Source: Candidatus Kapaibacterium sp.
GTDB taxonomy: Bacteria; Bacteroidota; Ignavibacteria; Kapaibacteriales; NICIL-2
Direction of reading: 5' to 3'
Length of the DNA: 38,524 bases
Assembly: GCA_025055755.1 (NCBI GenBank)
Contig: JANWWF010000015.1
Location: forward strand, 1-38,524
Shown: positions 16,235 to 23,505 of the stretch, piece by piece
How positions within the stretch are numbered: position 1 is the first letter of the stretch
How the letters are laid out: each line of letters starts with the position of its first letter
Notes under the pieces: model-generated
Seen by the model: only the letters and a program-made list of their open reading frames with translations
Told to the model about the DNA's origin: nothing
Databases searched by the model: none
Program-made: the position numbers and the translations under genes

Positions 16235-17892
16235 TAGTATCCGAGCCGAAGTTGAATCCACCACCACCAGCGGTCAACCGGTGCATTCCCACCGGTACGA
16301 CGTGTGTAGGTTGCCCGCACGTCGAGAAAGACATTCGTCCATGGCTCAAGAGAGCACCACAGCTCGATGCGGCGGGTATGGCTGACGTTCCCTCGCAAGA
16401 AGCGATTGCCGACAGCAAATGGTTCCGGCAGTACATCCCCATCGCCGCGAAGTGCATCACCGCCAACATTTCCCACGGGCACACGGATTGTTGTGCCCGG
16501 GAGGAGGACGGTTACAATCTGCCCTGTGCTATCGAGCCAGTTTTCACCCCAGCGGAGATAGTCCGCGCGCGCTGCAATGCGCAAGCGCGGCGCCAGCCAT
16601 AGGGTTGCGGCGATGGTCCAGCGATCGCTGTTGGGTTGTTGCAGGCTCCCGAGTACTTCTCCCTGCGAGGTCCAGGAGTTGACCATCGTTCGATGAGCAT
16701 ACACGAACGGATTGATGCGCACGTATTCGCCGATAAGCAGCAGAGGCGCCGTACCAATGCGGACGAGCTGTGCCAGCCCTCCCTGCCAGGCGTATTTGTT
16801 GTTGTTGCCGCGCACGCTGGTATCGCCGAGCGTTGAAAATCCAATGTCATCGGCAAGGAGCGCTCCATAGACGAGCGTGCCTTTCAGCGGTCGCCATGCA
16901 GCGTCGAACATGAGCAGCGAGTTATCGTTGGCATTGCGCTCAGAGCTGAGCATACCGGATGACACGTAGAATCCAAGAGGATTGAGGTATCCCAGGTCCA
17001 ACCCTCGTCCGGAATAGACGATAGCATCGGAGACGGCAAGCGAAAGGTCTTCTGTTAGGTCAACTTGCAGGCGATGCGCTGCAAGGAATTTCGAGGGAAC
17101 ACTGGCACCGGCAGTATCAGTGCCAATCGCAGCAGCGTGGAGGTAGCTAAAGCGGAAAACACCGTAGTGCACATCTGCCAGCACGTGATCGAGCAATGGC
17201 TGCCCAACGGAAAGGAGCAGCCCTCCGCCCAGCGGAGAATATCCCCATCCGATGACATCTCGCCCGAGCCGCAAGCGCCCGAAGGCTCCTTGGTACTGGA
17301 TTGCACCGATGGCGCGGTCGTAGAAGGTGCGTTGGTCAATAAACAGCCGAGGGGCGCGTGCCATGTCGGGGTCAGTGAGGGCAATCCGTTCGGGGACACC
17401 ACGGAACACAGCACCGTTTGCAAGGTCGAGGATAAAGCTCCAGTGGCCAGCTTGCCCAAGCGCTCGCACGCTGAGTCGTCCGGCGGCAAGGGCATCAGCA
17501 CTGTGTTCGTGGAGCATGCCGCCACGGCTATAGGCAGCAGCATCGAGCCGAAACGCAAGGACGCTATCCCGCATGGCCCCCAAAGCAAAGCGTCCTCTGT
17601 GCCATTGTGCAAGCTGGAACGCCATCGGAGTAGAGTCACCGACAGGGGCGTAGTACACCGCCACGTAGCGCTGGAATGTGTCGAGCGTTGTAGGTCTTGT
17701 CAGAAGGTCATCCAGCCGCGGGGGAAGCACACTCATTGTGCCAATCGGGCGTTCCTGGAGCATCACTTGGAGCATAAGCAAGTCACCGCTTGTAGGTTCT
17801 CCGCTCATGTCGGCATTCTGTGCCAAAGTCCGGACAAAAGCGATGCACACTGCTCCCACAAGTCTGGCTGCCCAGCGTACTTTACTCGGCAT
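16234..17892 (-). CDS. Wzi-like outer-membrane barrel protein
   Basis: From ATG 17892 the protein has 552 residues and a signal peptide (VRWAARLVGAVCIAFVRTLAQ). A longer frame to 17979 would run deep into fabF, whereas this ATG overlaps fabF by 11 bases. The mature part is strand-rich with Gly/aromatic alternation and ends in WWWWIQLRLGY, a terminal barrel strand. Segments RLRLGRDVIGWGYSPLGGGLLLS and LGYLNPLGFYVSSG recall the capsule-assembly Wzi family (large outer-membrane barrel, PLG/NPL motifs). The Wzi label is tentative and no capsule genes are close. It is followed by a coupled methyltransferase gene. Confidence 0.6.
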   Translation of the reverse strand: MPSKVRWAARLVGAVCIAFVRTLAQNADMSGEPTSGDLLMLQVMLQERPIGTMSVLPPRLDDLLTRPTTLDTFQRYVAVYYAPVGDSTPMAFQLAQWHRGRFALGAMRDSVLAFRLDAAAYSRGGMLHEHSADALAAGRLSVRALGQAGHWSFILDLANGAVFRGVPERIALTDPDMARAPRLFIDQRTFYDRAIGAIQYQGAFGRLRLGRDVIGWGYSPLGGGLLLSVGQPLLDHVLADVHYGVFRFSYLHAAAIGTDTAGASVPSKFLAAHRLQVDLTEDLSLAVSDAIVYSGRGLDLGYLNPLGFYVSSGMLSSERNANDNSLLMFDAAWRPLKGTLVYGALLADDIGFSTLGDTSVRGNNNKYAWQGGLAQLVRIGTAPLLLIGEYVRINPFVYAHRTMVNSWTSQGEVLGSLQQPNSDRWTIAATLWLAPRLRIAARADYLRWGENWLDSTGQIVTVLLPGTTIRVPVGNVGGDALRGDGDVLPEPFAVGNRFLRGNVSHTRRIELWCSLEPWTNVFLDVRATYTRRTGGNAPVDRWWWWIQLRLGY

Positions 17893-19165
17893 AGCGACGG
17901 AAGGCAATGATGGCATTGTGGCCACCAAAACCGAACGTATTGCTAAGCGCAACCTCGATGCGCCGGGGACGAGCAACATTTTCGGTTAGGTCGAGTCGCG
18001 GGTCTATCTCTGGGTCACGCTCGACGATATTGATTGTCGGCGGTACTGTCTGGTGAACGATCGCTAACACTGTCGCAATTGCTTCGATAGCCCCTGCTGC
18101 GCCGAGTAAATGGCCGGTCATGGATTTGGTTGCGCTAAGGCTAATGTTAGCGACATGGTCTCCGAAAAAGTCCACTATTGCTTTCGCTTCGGCAGGGTCG
18201 CCAACAGGCGTCGAGGTTGCGTGAAGATTGATGTGGTCAACAGCTGTTGGAGGGAGATTTGCCTCGCGGAGACATTCTGCCAATGCAAGCTTGATGCCGA
18301 TACCATCGGGATGCCCAGCGGTGATGTGATAGGCATCTGCCGTTGCACCAGCCCCGACAATTTCCGCATAGATGCGTGCGCCACGCCTTCGGGCATGCTC
18401 GAGCTCTTCGAGAAGCAGTGCCCCTGCTCCTTCGCCGAGGACAAATCCATCACGCTCCCGATCGAAAGGGCGCGAGGCAGTTTCCGGAGAATCATTCCGT
18501 TCGGAGAGGGCTTTCATGGCACTAAATCCCCCAATGGCTGATGGGGTCACCGAGGCCTCGGAGCCGCCCGCAATGATTGCGTCCGCTTTCCCAAGGCGGA
18601 TGTAGTTGAATGCTTCGATAATGCTATGCGAGGACGATGCACATGCCGAAACTGCACAGAAGTTTGGTCCTCGGAAGCCATAGCGAATAGAGATGAGCCC
18701 TGCGGCCATATCGCTAATCATCTTCGGGATGAACAAGGGGCTGAACCGAGGTGTCCCATCGCCGCGGTAGTATCCGCCAATTTGTTCTTCGAGCGTCACC
18801 AGTCCTCCGATGCCAGAAGACCAAATCACTCCGATACGGTCACGGTTGACACGCTCGAGATCGAGCTGGGCATCTGCAATGCATTCTTGCGCTGCTGCCA
18901 AAGCATACTGGCAGAATGGATCGGTCCGCGTTACTTCTCTCCGGTCCATCACCGTCAGTGGATCGAAGCCTTTGACCTCGCAGGCAAAGCGAGTGCGGAA
19001 TTTTGTCGCATCAAAACGGGTGATAGGACCAGCACCACTGCGACCTGTCCGTAGAGCTTCCCAGTACGCTGGAACAGAATTCCCAATTGGCGTCAGTGCG
19101 CCAAGACCAGTGATGACTACACGTCGCACAGGATTTGCTTGAGTTGTTGTCCAACAAGCGTGCAA
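17882..19165 (-). CDS. fabF: 3-oxoacyl-[ACP] synthase II
   Basis: Condenses malonyl-ACP with acyl-ACP in fatty-acid elongation. The 427-residue length is normal. The catalytic triad is complete: Cys175 in SACASSSHS, His315 in INLHATSTPVGDPAE and His352 in SATKSMTGHLLGAAGA, with Lys347. SNTFGFGGHN near the C-terminus is also diagnostic. The first family-like residues are RRVVITGLGALTPIG at about 14. The frame opens with TTG at 19165, without a Shine-Dalgarno sequence; a GTG about 13 codons later is an alternative. No other fatty-acid genes flank it. It lies between an anchored unknown protein and the Wzi-like barrel, in one minus-strand run, and might serve envelope lipid synthesis. Confidence 0.95.
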   Translation of the reverse strand: MHACWTTTQANPVRRVVITGLGALTPIGNSVPAYWEALRTGRSGAGPITRFDATKFRTRFACEVKGFDPLTVMDRREVTRTDPFCQYALAAAQECIADAQLDLERVNRDRIGVIWSSGIGGLVTLEEQIGGYYRGDGTPRFSPLFIPKMISDMAAGLISIRYGFRGPNFCAVSACASSSHSIIEAFNYIRLGKADAIIAGGSEASVTPSAIGGFSAMKALSERNDSPETASRPFDRERDGFVLGEGAGALLLEELEHARRRGARIYAEIVGAGATADAYHITAGHPDGIGIKLALAECLREANLPPTAVDHINLHATSTPVGDPAEAKAIVDFFGDHVANISLSATKSMTGHLLGAAGAIEAIATVLAIVHQTVPPTINIVERDPEIDPRLDLTENVARPRRIEVALSNTFGFGGHNAIIAFRRYAE

Positions 19166-19183
19166 GAATACAAAACGAAGCGA

Positions 19184-19738
19184 CTATCGAGAGCGAACGG
19201 TAAACAGCAGCAGCAGAGTAGTTGCTACCGAGGCAACGATGATAACCGGTTCAAGAATGTCGTCCCACAAGGAGCGGGGTGGAGGAGGAACAGGGCTGGT
19301 AGTCAAATCAGAACGGGGAAGCTCAGCAGCAGCAACATCACTGCGAGCGAGCACGTCCTGATGGACAAACCGTATCCGCTGCGTCGTGTCCAGTGCCATA
19401 GTGCGCAATTCCACCGTCACCGTGCGTTGGAGCGAATCCCGCGAGGACGGATGTAGTCCATACCGCACAGCGCAATCAGCAATGGCAAGAGTGCAGGGTG
19501 CTATTGGGCGTACTGGAATGCCGTGTGCCAGCAGCTTTTCGACGATAAGCCAGTGTGCAGCCGAGGTGGGAGGGACTACTACGACCGAATCGCAGGAGAA
19601 CATTGCCACGAAGGCAGCAACGGAGCGTTGGGCTAAAGAATCAAGCAAGAAAAAATTTGTCTGCACCTGAGCAGCCAGTGGCACACTTGCCAGTGTGCCT
19701 ATCCACCATGAACAGCATCGCAACAGCGCGGATTTCAC
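19184..19738 (-). CDS. Exported protein with C-terminal membrane anchor, unknown function
   Basis: A 184-residue protein with an N-terminal signal peptide (LLRCCSWWIGTLASVPLAAQ) and a C-terminal hydrophobic helix (PVIIVASVATTLLLLF) followed by VRSR, so the body is probably periplasmic and anchored at its C-terminus. A Pro-rich linker (PVPPPP) precedes the anchor. The central region (SCDSVVVVPPTSAAHWLIVEKLLAHGIPV) has an alternating alpha/beta character, but no family was recognised. It begins 11 bases after the DUF3108 stop and ends 18 bases before fabF, so it belongs to the same operon. Confidence 0.65.
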   Translation of the reverse strand: MKSALLRCCSWWIGTLASVPLAAQVQTNFFLLDSLAQRSVAAFVAMFSCDSVVVVPPTSAAHWLIVEKLLAHGIPVRPIAPCTLAIADCAVRYGLHPSSRDSLQRTVTVELRTMALDTTQRIRFVHQDVLARSDVAAAELPRSDLTTSPVPPPPRSLWDDILEPVIIVASVATTLLLLFTVRSR

Positions 19739-19749
19739 CAGGGTATTCC

Positions 19750-20544
19750 CTATCGTTCGCTTGGTTGTGCAATGCGGGCAGATAATGGGCCGCGTAATCC
19801 ACTGTAACCGGTTAATTCCGCGTCAATCGTTCCGATGGGAATTTTTGTGCTGACCTTAACGGGGATTTTGCGCTCGTCGTCGGTGAGCCAAATGAGAATG
19901 CGACCTTCGCTTTTGAATAACCCGCCTTCGCGAATAAGTGGCTCGATCACGATGCAGCGAAACGTTCCTGCTTGTACTTCCACCGTTTGTCGTCCCAGAA
20001 TGCGGACGCCCAGGTCATACGTCTGGCGGTCGAAAAAATTCTGCAGTTGGATGACGCTGCCTTTTGGCATAGAGCCCAGATCAAGAGTGCGCACGTAATA
20101 GAATGCAGACACAATGTCGTGGACGTAGGGAGGGACGTCGAATGTGCCTTCTGTTGTAATGGCTTTCCGATTCCGCTGATCAAACCGTGCCTGGAAATCG
20201 CGGCGGAAGTTTCCCTCGCGGATATTCTGCTCGAACTCCCAGGGGAAAATGCCTGCCACGTCCAGCACAGTGCGGTAGCGATCCCGCACGCGGTAGAGCC
20301 AGTCGAGGGACTCCAGGGAGCGGACCTCAAAGCGGATATCGTAACAGGGACGCCCCTCGCGATAGACTGGCTCTGCCCCGATCTGGAAGTACGCCCGACC
20401 AGCTGTGATGAACTTGTAGCCGACGCGAAATTCCAGCCGCTCTCCAAAACCAAACGCTTCGTTGGGTACGTAGCGGAATTCTTCTGCACTGCTGACCGCC
20501 AGCGTACCGGCAACAACGACAAATACTGCGCGAAGGTGAAGCAT
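19750..20544 (-). CDS. DUF3108 family exported protein
   Basis: From ATG 20544, preceded by an AGGTG Shine-Dalgarno-like sequence, the protein has 264 residues with signal peptide MLHLRAVFVVVAGTLAVSSA. The mature sequence matches DUF3108: FGERLEFRVGYKFITAGRAYFQI, then CYDIRFEVRSLESLDWLYRVRDRYRTVLD, YVHDIVSAFYYVRTLDL, and ILIWLTDDERKIPVKVSTKIPIGTIDAELTGY. Members are exported proteins of unknown role, common in FCB and Proteobacteria. A GTG seven codons upstream (20565) is a weaker alternative start. It lies 39 bases after the AEC transporter gene and directly before the anchored unknown protein. Confidence 0.85.
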   Translation of the reverse strand: MLHLRAVFVVVAGTLAVSSAEEFRYVPNEAFGFGERLEFRVGYKFITAGRAYFQIGAEPVYREGRPCYDIRFEVRSLESLDWLYRVRDRYRTVLDVAGIFPWEFEQNIREGNFRRDFQARFDQRNRKAITTEGTFDVPPYVHDIVSAFYYVRTLDLGSMPKGSVIQLQNFFDRQTYDLGVRILGRQTVEVQAGTFRCIVIEPLIREGGLFKSEGRILIWLTDDERKIPVKVSTKIPIGTIDAELTGYSGLRGPLSARIAQPSER

Positions 20545-20583
20545 AGATGCACCTGGGTTGTACACAGCACAAAGACGCAGTGT

Positions 20584-21495
20584 TTATGCCAGCATTGAAC
20601 CGACCAGCCACCACAGGGGCAGCGTTACCACGCTGGTAATTGTAGTGACCGCAATTGCAGCTGCGACGCGCTCGCTTTCGAGATGGTATCGCTCAGCGAC
20701 AACCAGTGTGAGCATCATTGTGGGCATTGCTGCCTCCAAGATAGCCGCCCGCAGCGCAATACCACCGAGTCCTACCGCAAGACTAACCACTGTTGCGATT
20801 GCAGGCGCCACCAGCAGCTTGAGAGTAGCAACTGGCACCAGCATGCGCCACTGGCGAAGATACTCCCAGCGCAAGGATAAGCCAAGAGCAAACATCATCA
20901 GGGGAATCACTGCGGCAGCAATAATCTCCAGGATGCGGTCGAACATTGCCGGGAGGGCAATGCCCAGCGCTTGCATGCTTAGCCCTGCAATTGCTGCCCA
21001 CAGCGGAGGGATAGCTAGCCAATGCAAGCGAGAAATCCGCACATCTTTTGGGGGACCGGCTATCACATGGATCAGCCCAACTCCAAGTGTCCACAAAAGG
21101 GGAGTAGAAGCGGCAAAGTCAAAAAGAACGGCGACGTACGTTGCCTCTGGCGCAATCGTTGCGCGAAGGAGAGGGATGCCCAAGTAGGTCACGTTTCCCC
21201 ATGCACTGGTGAGAACAAAAGCTGCTGCTGCAGGGGGAGCCAGTGAAGTAGTTCGGCACAGTAACCAGCCAGTAAGTGCTGTTCCAATAATGGAGCTTGC
21301 AGCTACAAGAGGTATTTGCCATAGCACGCTCCCCAGCGGAGCGTGGAGCATGGAGCGAAATGTCAGCACCGGAAGGAAGAACATAAAAACTGCGGTTGCA
21401 ATCACCTGGCGGAGTTGCTCTGCCGCAGGGAAAAGGCGAATGGCACGCCACAGTATTCCCGCCCCCACAAAGCCAACCACTCCGAAACTATCCAT
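20584..21495 (-). CDS. AEC family transporter (auxin-efflux-carrier-like permease)
   Basis: A 303-residue inner-membrane protein with about ten hydrophobic segments arranged in two sets of five, as in the AEC family. The first helix (FGVVGFVGAGILWRAIRLF), then FMFFLPVLTFRSML, SAWGNVTYLGIPLLRA and a C-terminal EAAMPTMMLTLVVAERYHLE reproduce the family's conserved P and N-x3-G-P-like positions. Such carriers export or import small organic anions; the substrate is not predictable. The upstream frame up to a stop contains no ATG or GTG, so ATG 21495 is the likely start. It is followed 39 bases later by the DUF3108 gene. Confidence 0.85.
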   Translation of the reverse strand: MDSFGVVGFVGAGILWRAIRLFPAAEQLRQVIATAVFMFFLPVLTFRSMLHAPLGSVLWQIPLVAASSIIGTALTGWLLCRTTSLAPPAAAAFVLTSAWGNVTYLGIPLLRATIAPEATYVAVLFDFAASTPLLWTLGVGLIHVIAGPPKDVRISRLHWLAIPPLWAAIAGLSMQALGIALPAMFDRILEIIAAAVIPLMMFALGLSLRWEYLRQWRMLVPVATLKLLVAPAIATVVSLAVGLGGIALRAAILEAAMPTMMLTLVVAERYHLESERVAAAIAVTTITSVVTLPLWWLVGSMLA

Positions 21496-21564
21496 GGAGG
21501 CATTGTCGGGGGGAGATACTGGGGGGATGCTCGGAACGACGTCCCAATGCCTCAGGCAACGGCA

Positions 21565-21807
21565 TTAGGCGAACATGTCGGAATTTTCTTCTTCGTCGTC
21601 CTCGTTGAAGAAGTCGGCCGGACCTTCGTACTCTGGCCAGATGTCCTCGATACCTTCGTAGAGAACATCGCTATCCTCCAGCTCCATGAGGTTGTCGAGG
21701 ACTTGCTGGGGAGCGCCTGTGCGATTGGCGTAGTCGAGCAACTCTTCCTTGGTTGCCGGCCACGGTGCATCCTCTAAGTACCGTGCAAGTTCAGGAGTCC
21801 AGAACAT
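21565..21807 (-). CDS. DUF2795 family small acidic protein
   Basis: An 80-residue acidic protein. LEDAPWPATKEELLDYANRTGAP followed by QQVLDNLMELED matches the DUF2795 pattern (aromatic-Pro, TKEEL, then a helix with Leu-x2-Leu). The C-terminus is a run of Asp and Glu. The start is supported by a perfect Shine-Dalgarno sequence, AAGGAGGT, three bases before the ATG, one of the strongest in the window, which suggests high translation. Function of the family is unknown. It lies between thiamine pyrophosphokinase (101 bases upstream) and the AEC transporter (69 bases downstream). Confidence 0.8.
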   Translation of the reverse strand: MFWTPELARYLEDAPWPATKEELLDYANRTGAPQQVLDNLMELEDSDVLYEGIEDIWPEYEGPADFFNEDDEEENSDMFA

Positions 21808-21908
21808 CGTACCTCCTTATTGACGGTGAAACCATCCCGGATAGAGTAGTGTCGTGGTTATACAGTCTATGCACGGTGCGAAAACGACAGGGCCGCATTC
21901 GTATTGTA

Positions 21909-22556
21909 CTACTCTGGCTTCCCGTCTGCCCGACGAAGCGAGAAAGCATCGAAAAAGACCAGGACACTTCCCTCGTGGATATGAATCTCGATGCGGTCAC
22001 CATAAGCTTGATTGCGAGCACCTTCTCGCTTGCCCAGCTCGAGTATTTCATCAGAAAGCTCCCAGACTAATCCTCGAGTTGTCAGGCGAGCTCGTGGCTG
22101 GGGGATGAGAGAAATAATTTCTCCTGGAGTAGTGCGCAGCACAAGCGAGGAATTAACAGCACGGCCTATCCTCCCTGCATCAAACACCTCGAGAGGAAGC
22201 TGCTGGCTGTAGCGTAAAAAAATGCTCCAGTTGTTCAGCGTATGCTCCAGCTCCCCGCCATTCATCCCAACAACAATAAACTCGCCGACACCATGCTCAA
22301 TACCAAAGCGGAGAGCCTTCTCGAAGTCCGTCGAGTCTTGGTCCGACAGATGCACGATGTGAGAACCTCGGAATGCTGCTGCGGCATTTGGAATGGAATG
22401 CAGCGAGTCAAGATCACCGATGATGACGTGCGGCACAATGCCCCGCTCGAGCAATTGCCATGCGGAGCCATCAGCCGCAATTACCGTATCATAACGAAGG
22501 CGCTGCAGCTCACCAGAAGCTGGCAGCACTCCACTCAGACTTACAAGTGCACGCAT
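21909..22556 (-). CDS. Thiamine pyrophosphokinase
   Basis: Transfers pyrophosphate from ATP to thiamine, giving the cofactor thiamine diphosphate. The 215-residue length is typical. Diagnostic motifs: AADGSAWQLLERGIVPHVIIGDLDSL near residue 28, DQDSTDFEKALRFG around residue 73, then GMNGGELEHTLNN, the family's GxxGGRxDHxxxN with changes (the expected RxDH reads ELEH). A C-terminal beta sandwich with TRGLVWELSDEILELGKREGARNQ matches the thiamine-binding domain. This is the first gene of the long minus-strand run and is divergent from rpmH. The symbol is left empty because bacterial names differ (thiN, tpk). Confidence 0.9.
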   Translation of the reverse strand: MRALVSLSGVLPASGELQRLRYDTVIAADGSAWQLLERGIVPHVIIGDLDSLHSIPNAAAAFRGSHIVHLSDQDSTDFEKALRFGIEHGVGEFIVVGMNGGELEHTLNNWSIFLRYSQQLPLEVFDAGRIGRAVNSSLVLRTTPGEIISLIPQPRARLTTRGLVWELSDEILELGKREGARNQAYGDRIEIHIHEGSVLVFFDAFSLRRADGKPE

Positions 22557-22648
22557 AGGGGAATGTTTTATCTCTGCTTCAACAACTAACGCGTTCGCGA
22601 AAAAAGCTCAGCAATGTTCTGTTTTCACCACCCGCGGCGCTATTGCGG

Positions 22649-22656
22649 TATTTTTG
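22649..22656 (+). promoter_or_regulatory. Bacteroidota-type -7 element upstream of rpmH
   Basis: TATTTTTG is a full TAnnTTTG match, 40 bases before the rpmH ATG. The 12-mer TATTTTTGCAGT beginning here is identical to the one before tRNA-Asn at 29654, which supports a real core promoter. A GGAG Shine-Dalgarno sequence at 22686-22689 serves rpmH. Confidence 0.6.
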
Positions 22657-22695
22657 CAGTCTGTTGCTTGAGTCGAATTTTCCGCGGAGTGTCTT

Positions 22696-22848
22696 ATGAA
22701 ACGGACCTATCAACCGAGCCGACGCCGCCGACGTGCTACTCACGGCTTCCGCGCGCGAATGGCAACAAAAAATGGGCGGAAGGTTCTTGCTGCACGCCGG
22801 GCTAAAGGACGTTATAAACTCACCGTTAGTGACGAACGCCACTGGTGA
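22696..22848 (+). CDS. rpmH: 50S ribosomal protein L34
   Basis: A 50-residue, strongly basic protein with the L34 signature MKRTYQPS followed by an Arg-rich stretch, [21 protein letters not shown] and a final RHW. L34 is part of the large ribosomal subunit. Its ATG follows GGAG at a spacing of six bases. The stop overlaps the rnpA GTG start (GTGA). The rpmH-rnpA pair is often close to the replication origin and dnaA, but neither dnaA nor a DnaA-box cluster is seen here. Confidence 0.97.
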   Translation: MKRTYQPSRRRRRATHGFRARMATKNGRKVLAARRAKGRYKLTVSDERHW

Positions 22849-23249
22849 GCCATCGGCGCCTGGTTCCTATGCGTCGCCGCACGGAGCGAGAGGAATTATT
22901 CCGCACAGGTATGCGATGCCGTATCCCTGATTGCCCTGTGCAGACCACAGTGCTGCCAAAAGTCTCGTCCTCACTGGAAACCGAAGCGTTGGCATACACG
23001 CTCGTTGTACCGCGGAGCGTCTGCCGCACTGCTGTCGGACGCAACCGTGTACGACGCCTATTGCGGGAAAGTCTCCGAGCTATCCTTTCTTCGCAGCCAG
23101 CACTGGTGGCTCCCTATCGTGCTCTTGCTCTCCGCTGGAGCGGACCTTCTACAACAGACTGCAAACGTTTGCGCCTCCGTGATGTATTGCCCCATGTTGT
23201 TGCCGTTTTAACTGCTGCATCGACTCGGCTGGTGCCCCATGGATGCTGA
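22845..23249 (+). CDS. rnpA: Ribonuclease P protein component
   Basis: Protein subunit that helps the RNase P RNA mature tRNA 5' ends. The 134-residue basic protein has the family core [28 protein letters not shown], in which [10 protein letters not shown] is the RNR motif binding the RNA. The N-terminus ([15 protein letters not shown]) matches the family's first helix. The start is GTG 22845, overlapping the L34 stop by four bases; ATG 22869 is an alternative. The 3' end overlaps a small unknown gene by 11 bases. The C-terminal 30 residues are less conserved. Confidence 0.92.
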   Translation: MSHRRLVPMRRRTEREELFRTGMRCRIPDCPVQTTVLPKVSSSLETEALAYTLVVPRSVCRTAVGRNRVRRLLRESLRAILSSQPALVAPYRALALRWSGPSTTDCKRLRLRDVLPHVVAVLTAASTRLVPHGC

Positions 23250-23505
23250 CATTTTCGTGTACTCTCCAGAAAATCTGTTCCGTCAAATCGAGACAGCCCC
23301 GTTCGAGTTGGGATACTACACGGTGCGCTTTTATGTGGACCAGCATGGACGTCTTGCGCGAAAGCCGACCGATCGCATTGCGACGTTCTACTACTCTCCC
23401 TCGGGGGGCACGCTGCGCGATGAGAACCTCAACATCGTGCTCTACAGCGCTCGGCTGGACCGCTACAAAGGCTACGGGCGGCTTTCTGATGCCACCGATG
23501 AGTAA
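23239..23505 (+). CDS. Unknown 88-residue protein after rnpA
   Basis: ATG 23239 overlaps the rnpA stop by 11 bases, so the gene is probably translationally coupled. The protein is soluble and mixed acidic/basic, with strand-like segments: LGYYTVRFYVDQHGRLARKP, TDRIATFYYSPSGGTL, and ENLNIVLYSARLDRYKGYGRL. It does not resemble YidD or the first part of YidC, the usual neighbours of rnpA, and has no transmembrane helix. No family was recognised. Its last 34 bases overlap the end of the convergent flavoprotein gene. The coupling and codon-like composition support a real gene. Confidence 0.6.
   Translation: MDADIFVYSPENLFRQIETAPFELGYYTVRFYVDQHGRLARKPTDRIATFYYSPSGGTLRDENLNIVLYSARLDRYKGYGRLSDATDE

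Noticed and set aside
22557-22695. Possible replication origin next to rpmH-rnpA
   Set aside because: No DnaA-box cluster, no AT-rich unwinding region and no dnaA or dnaN in view; the gap is only 139 bases.
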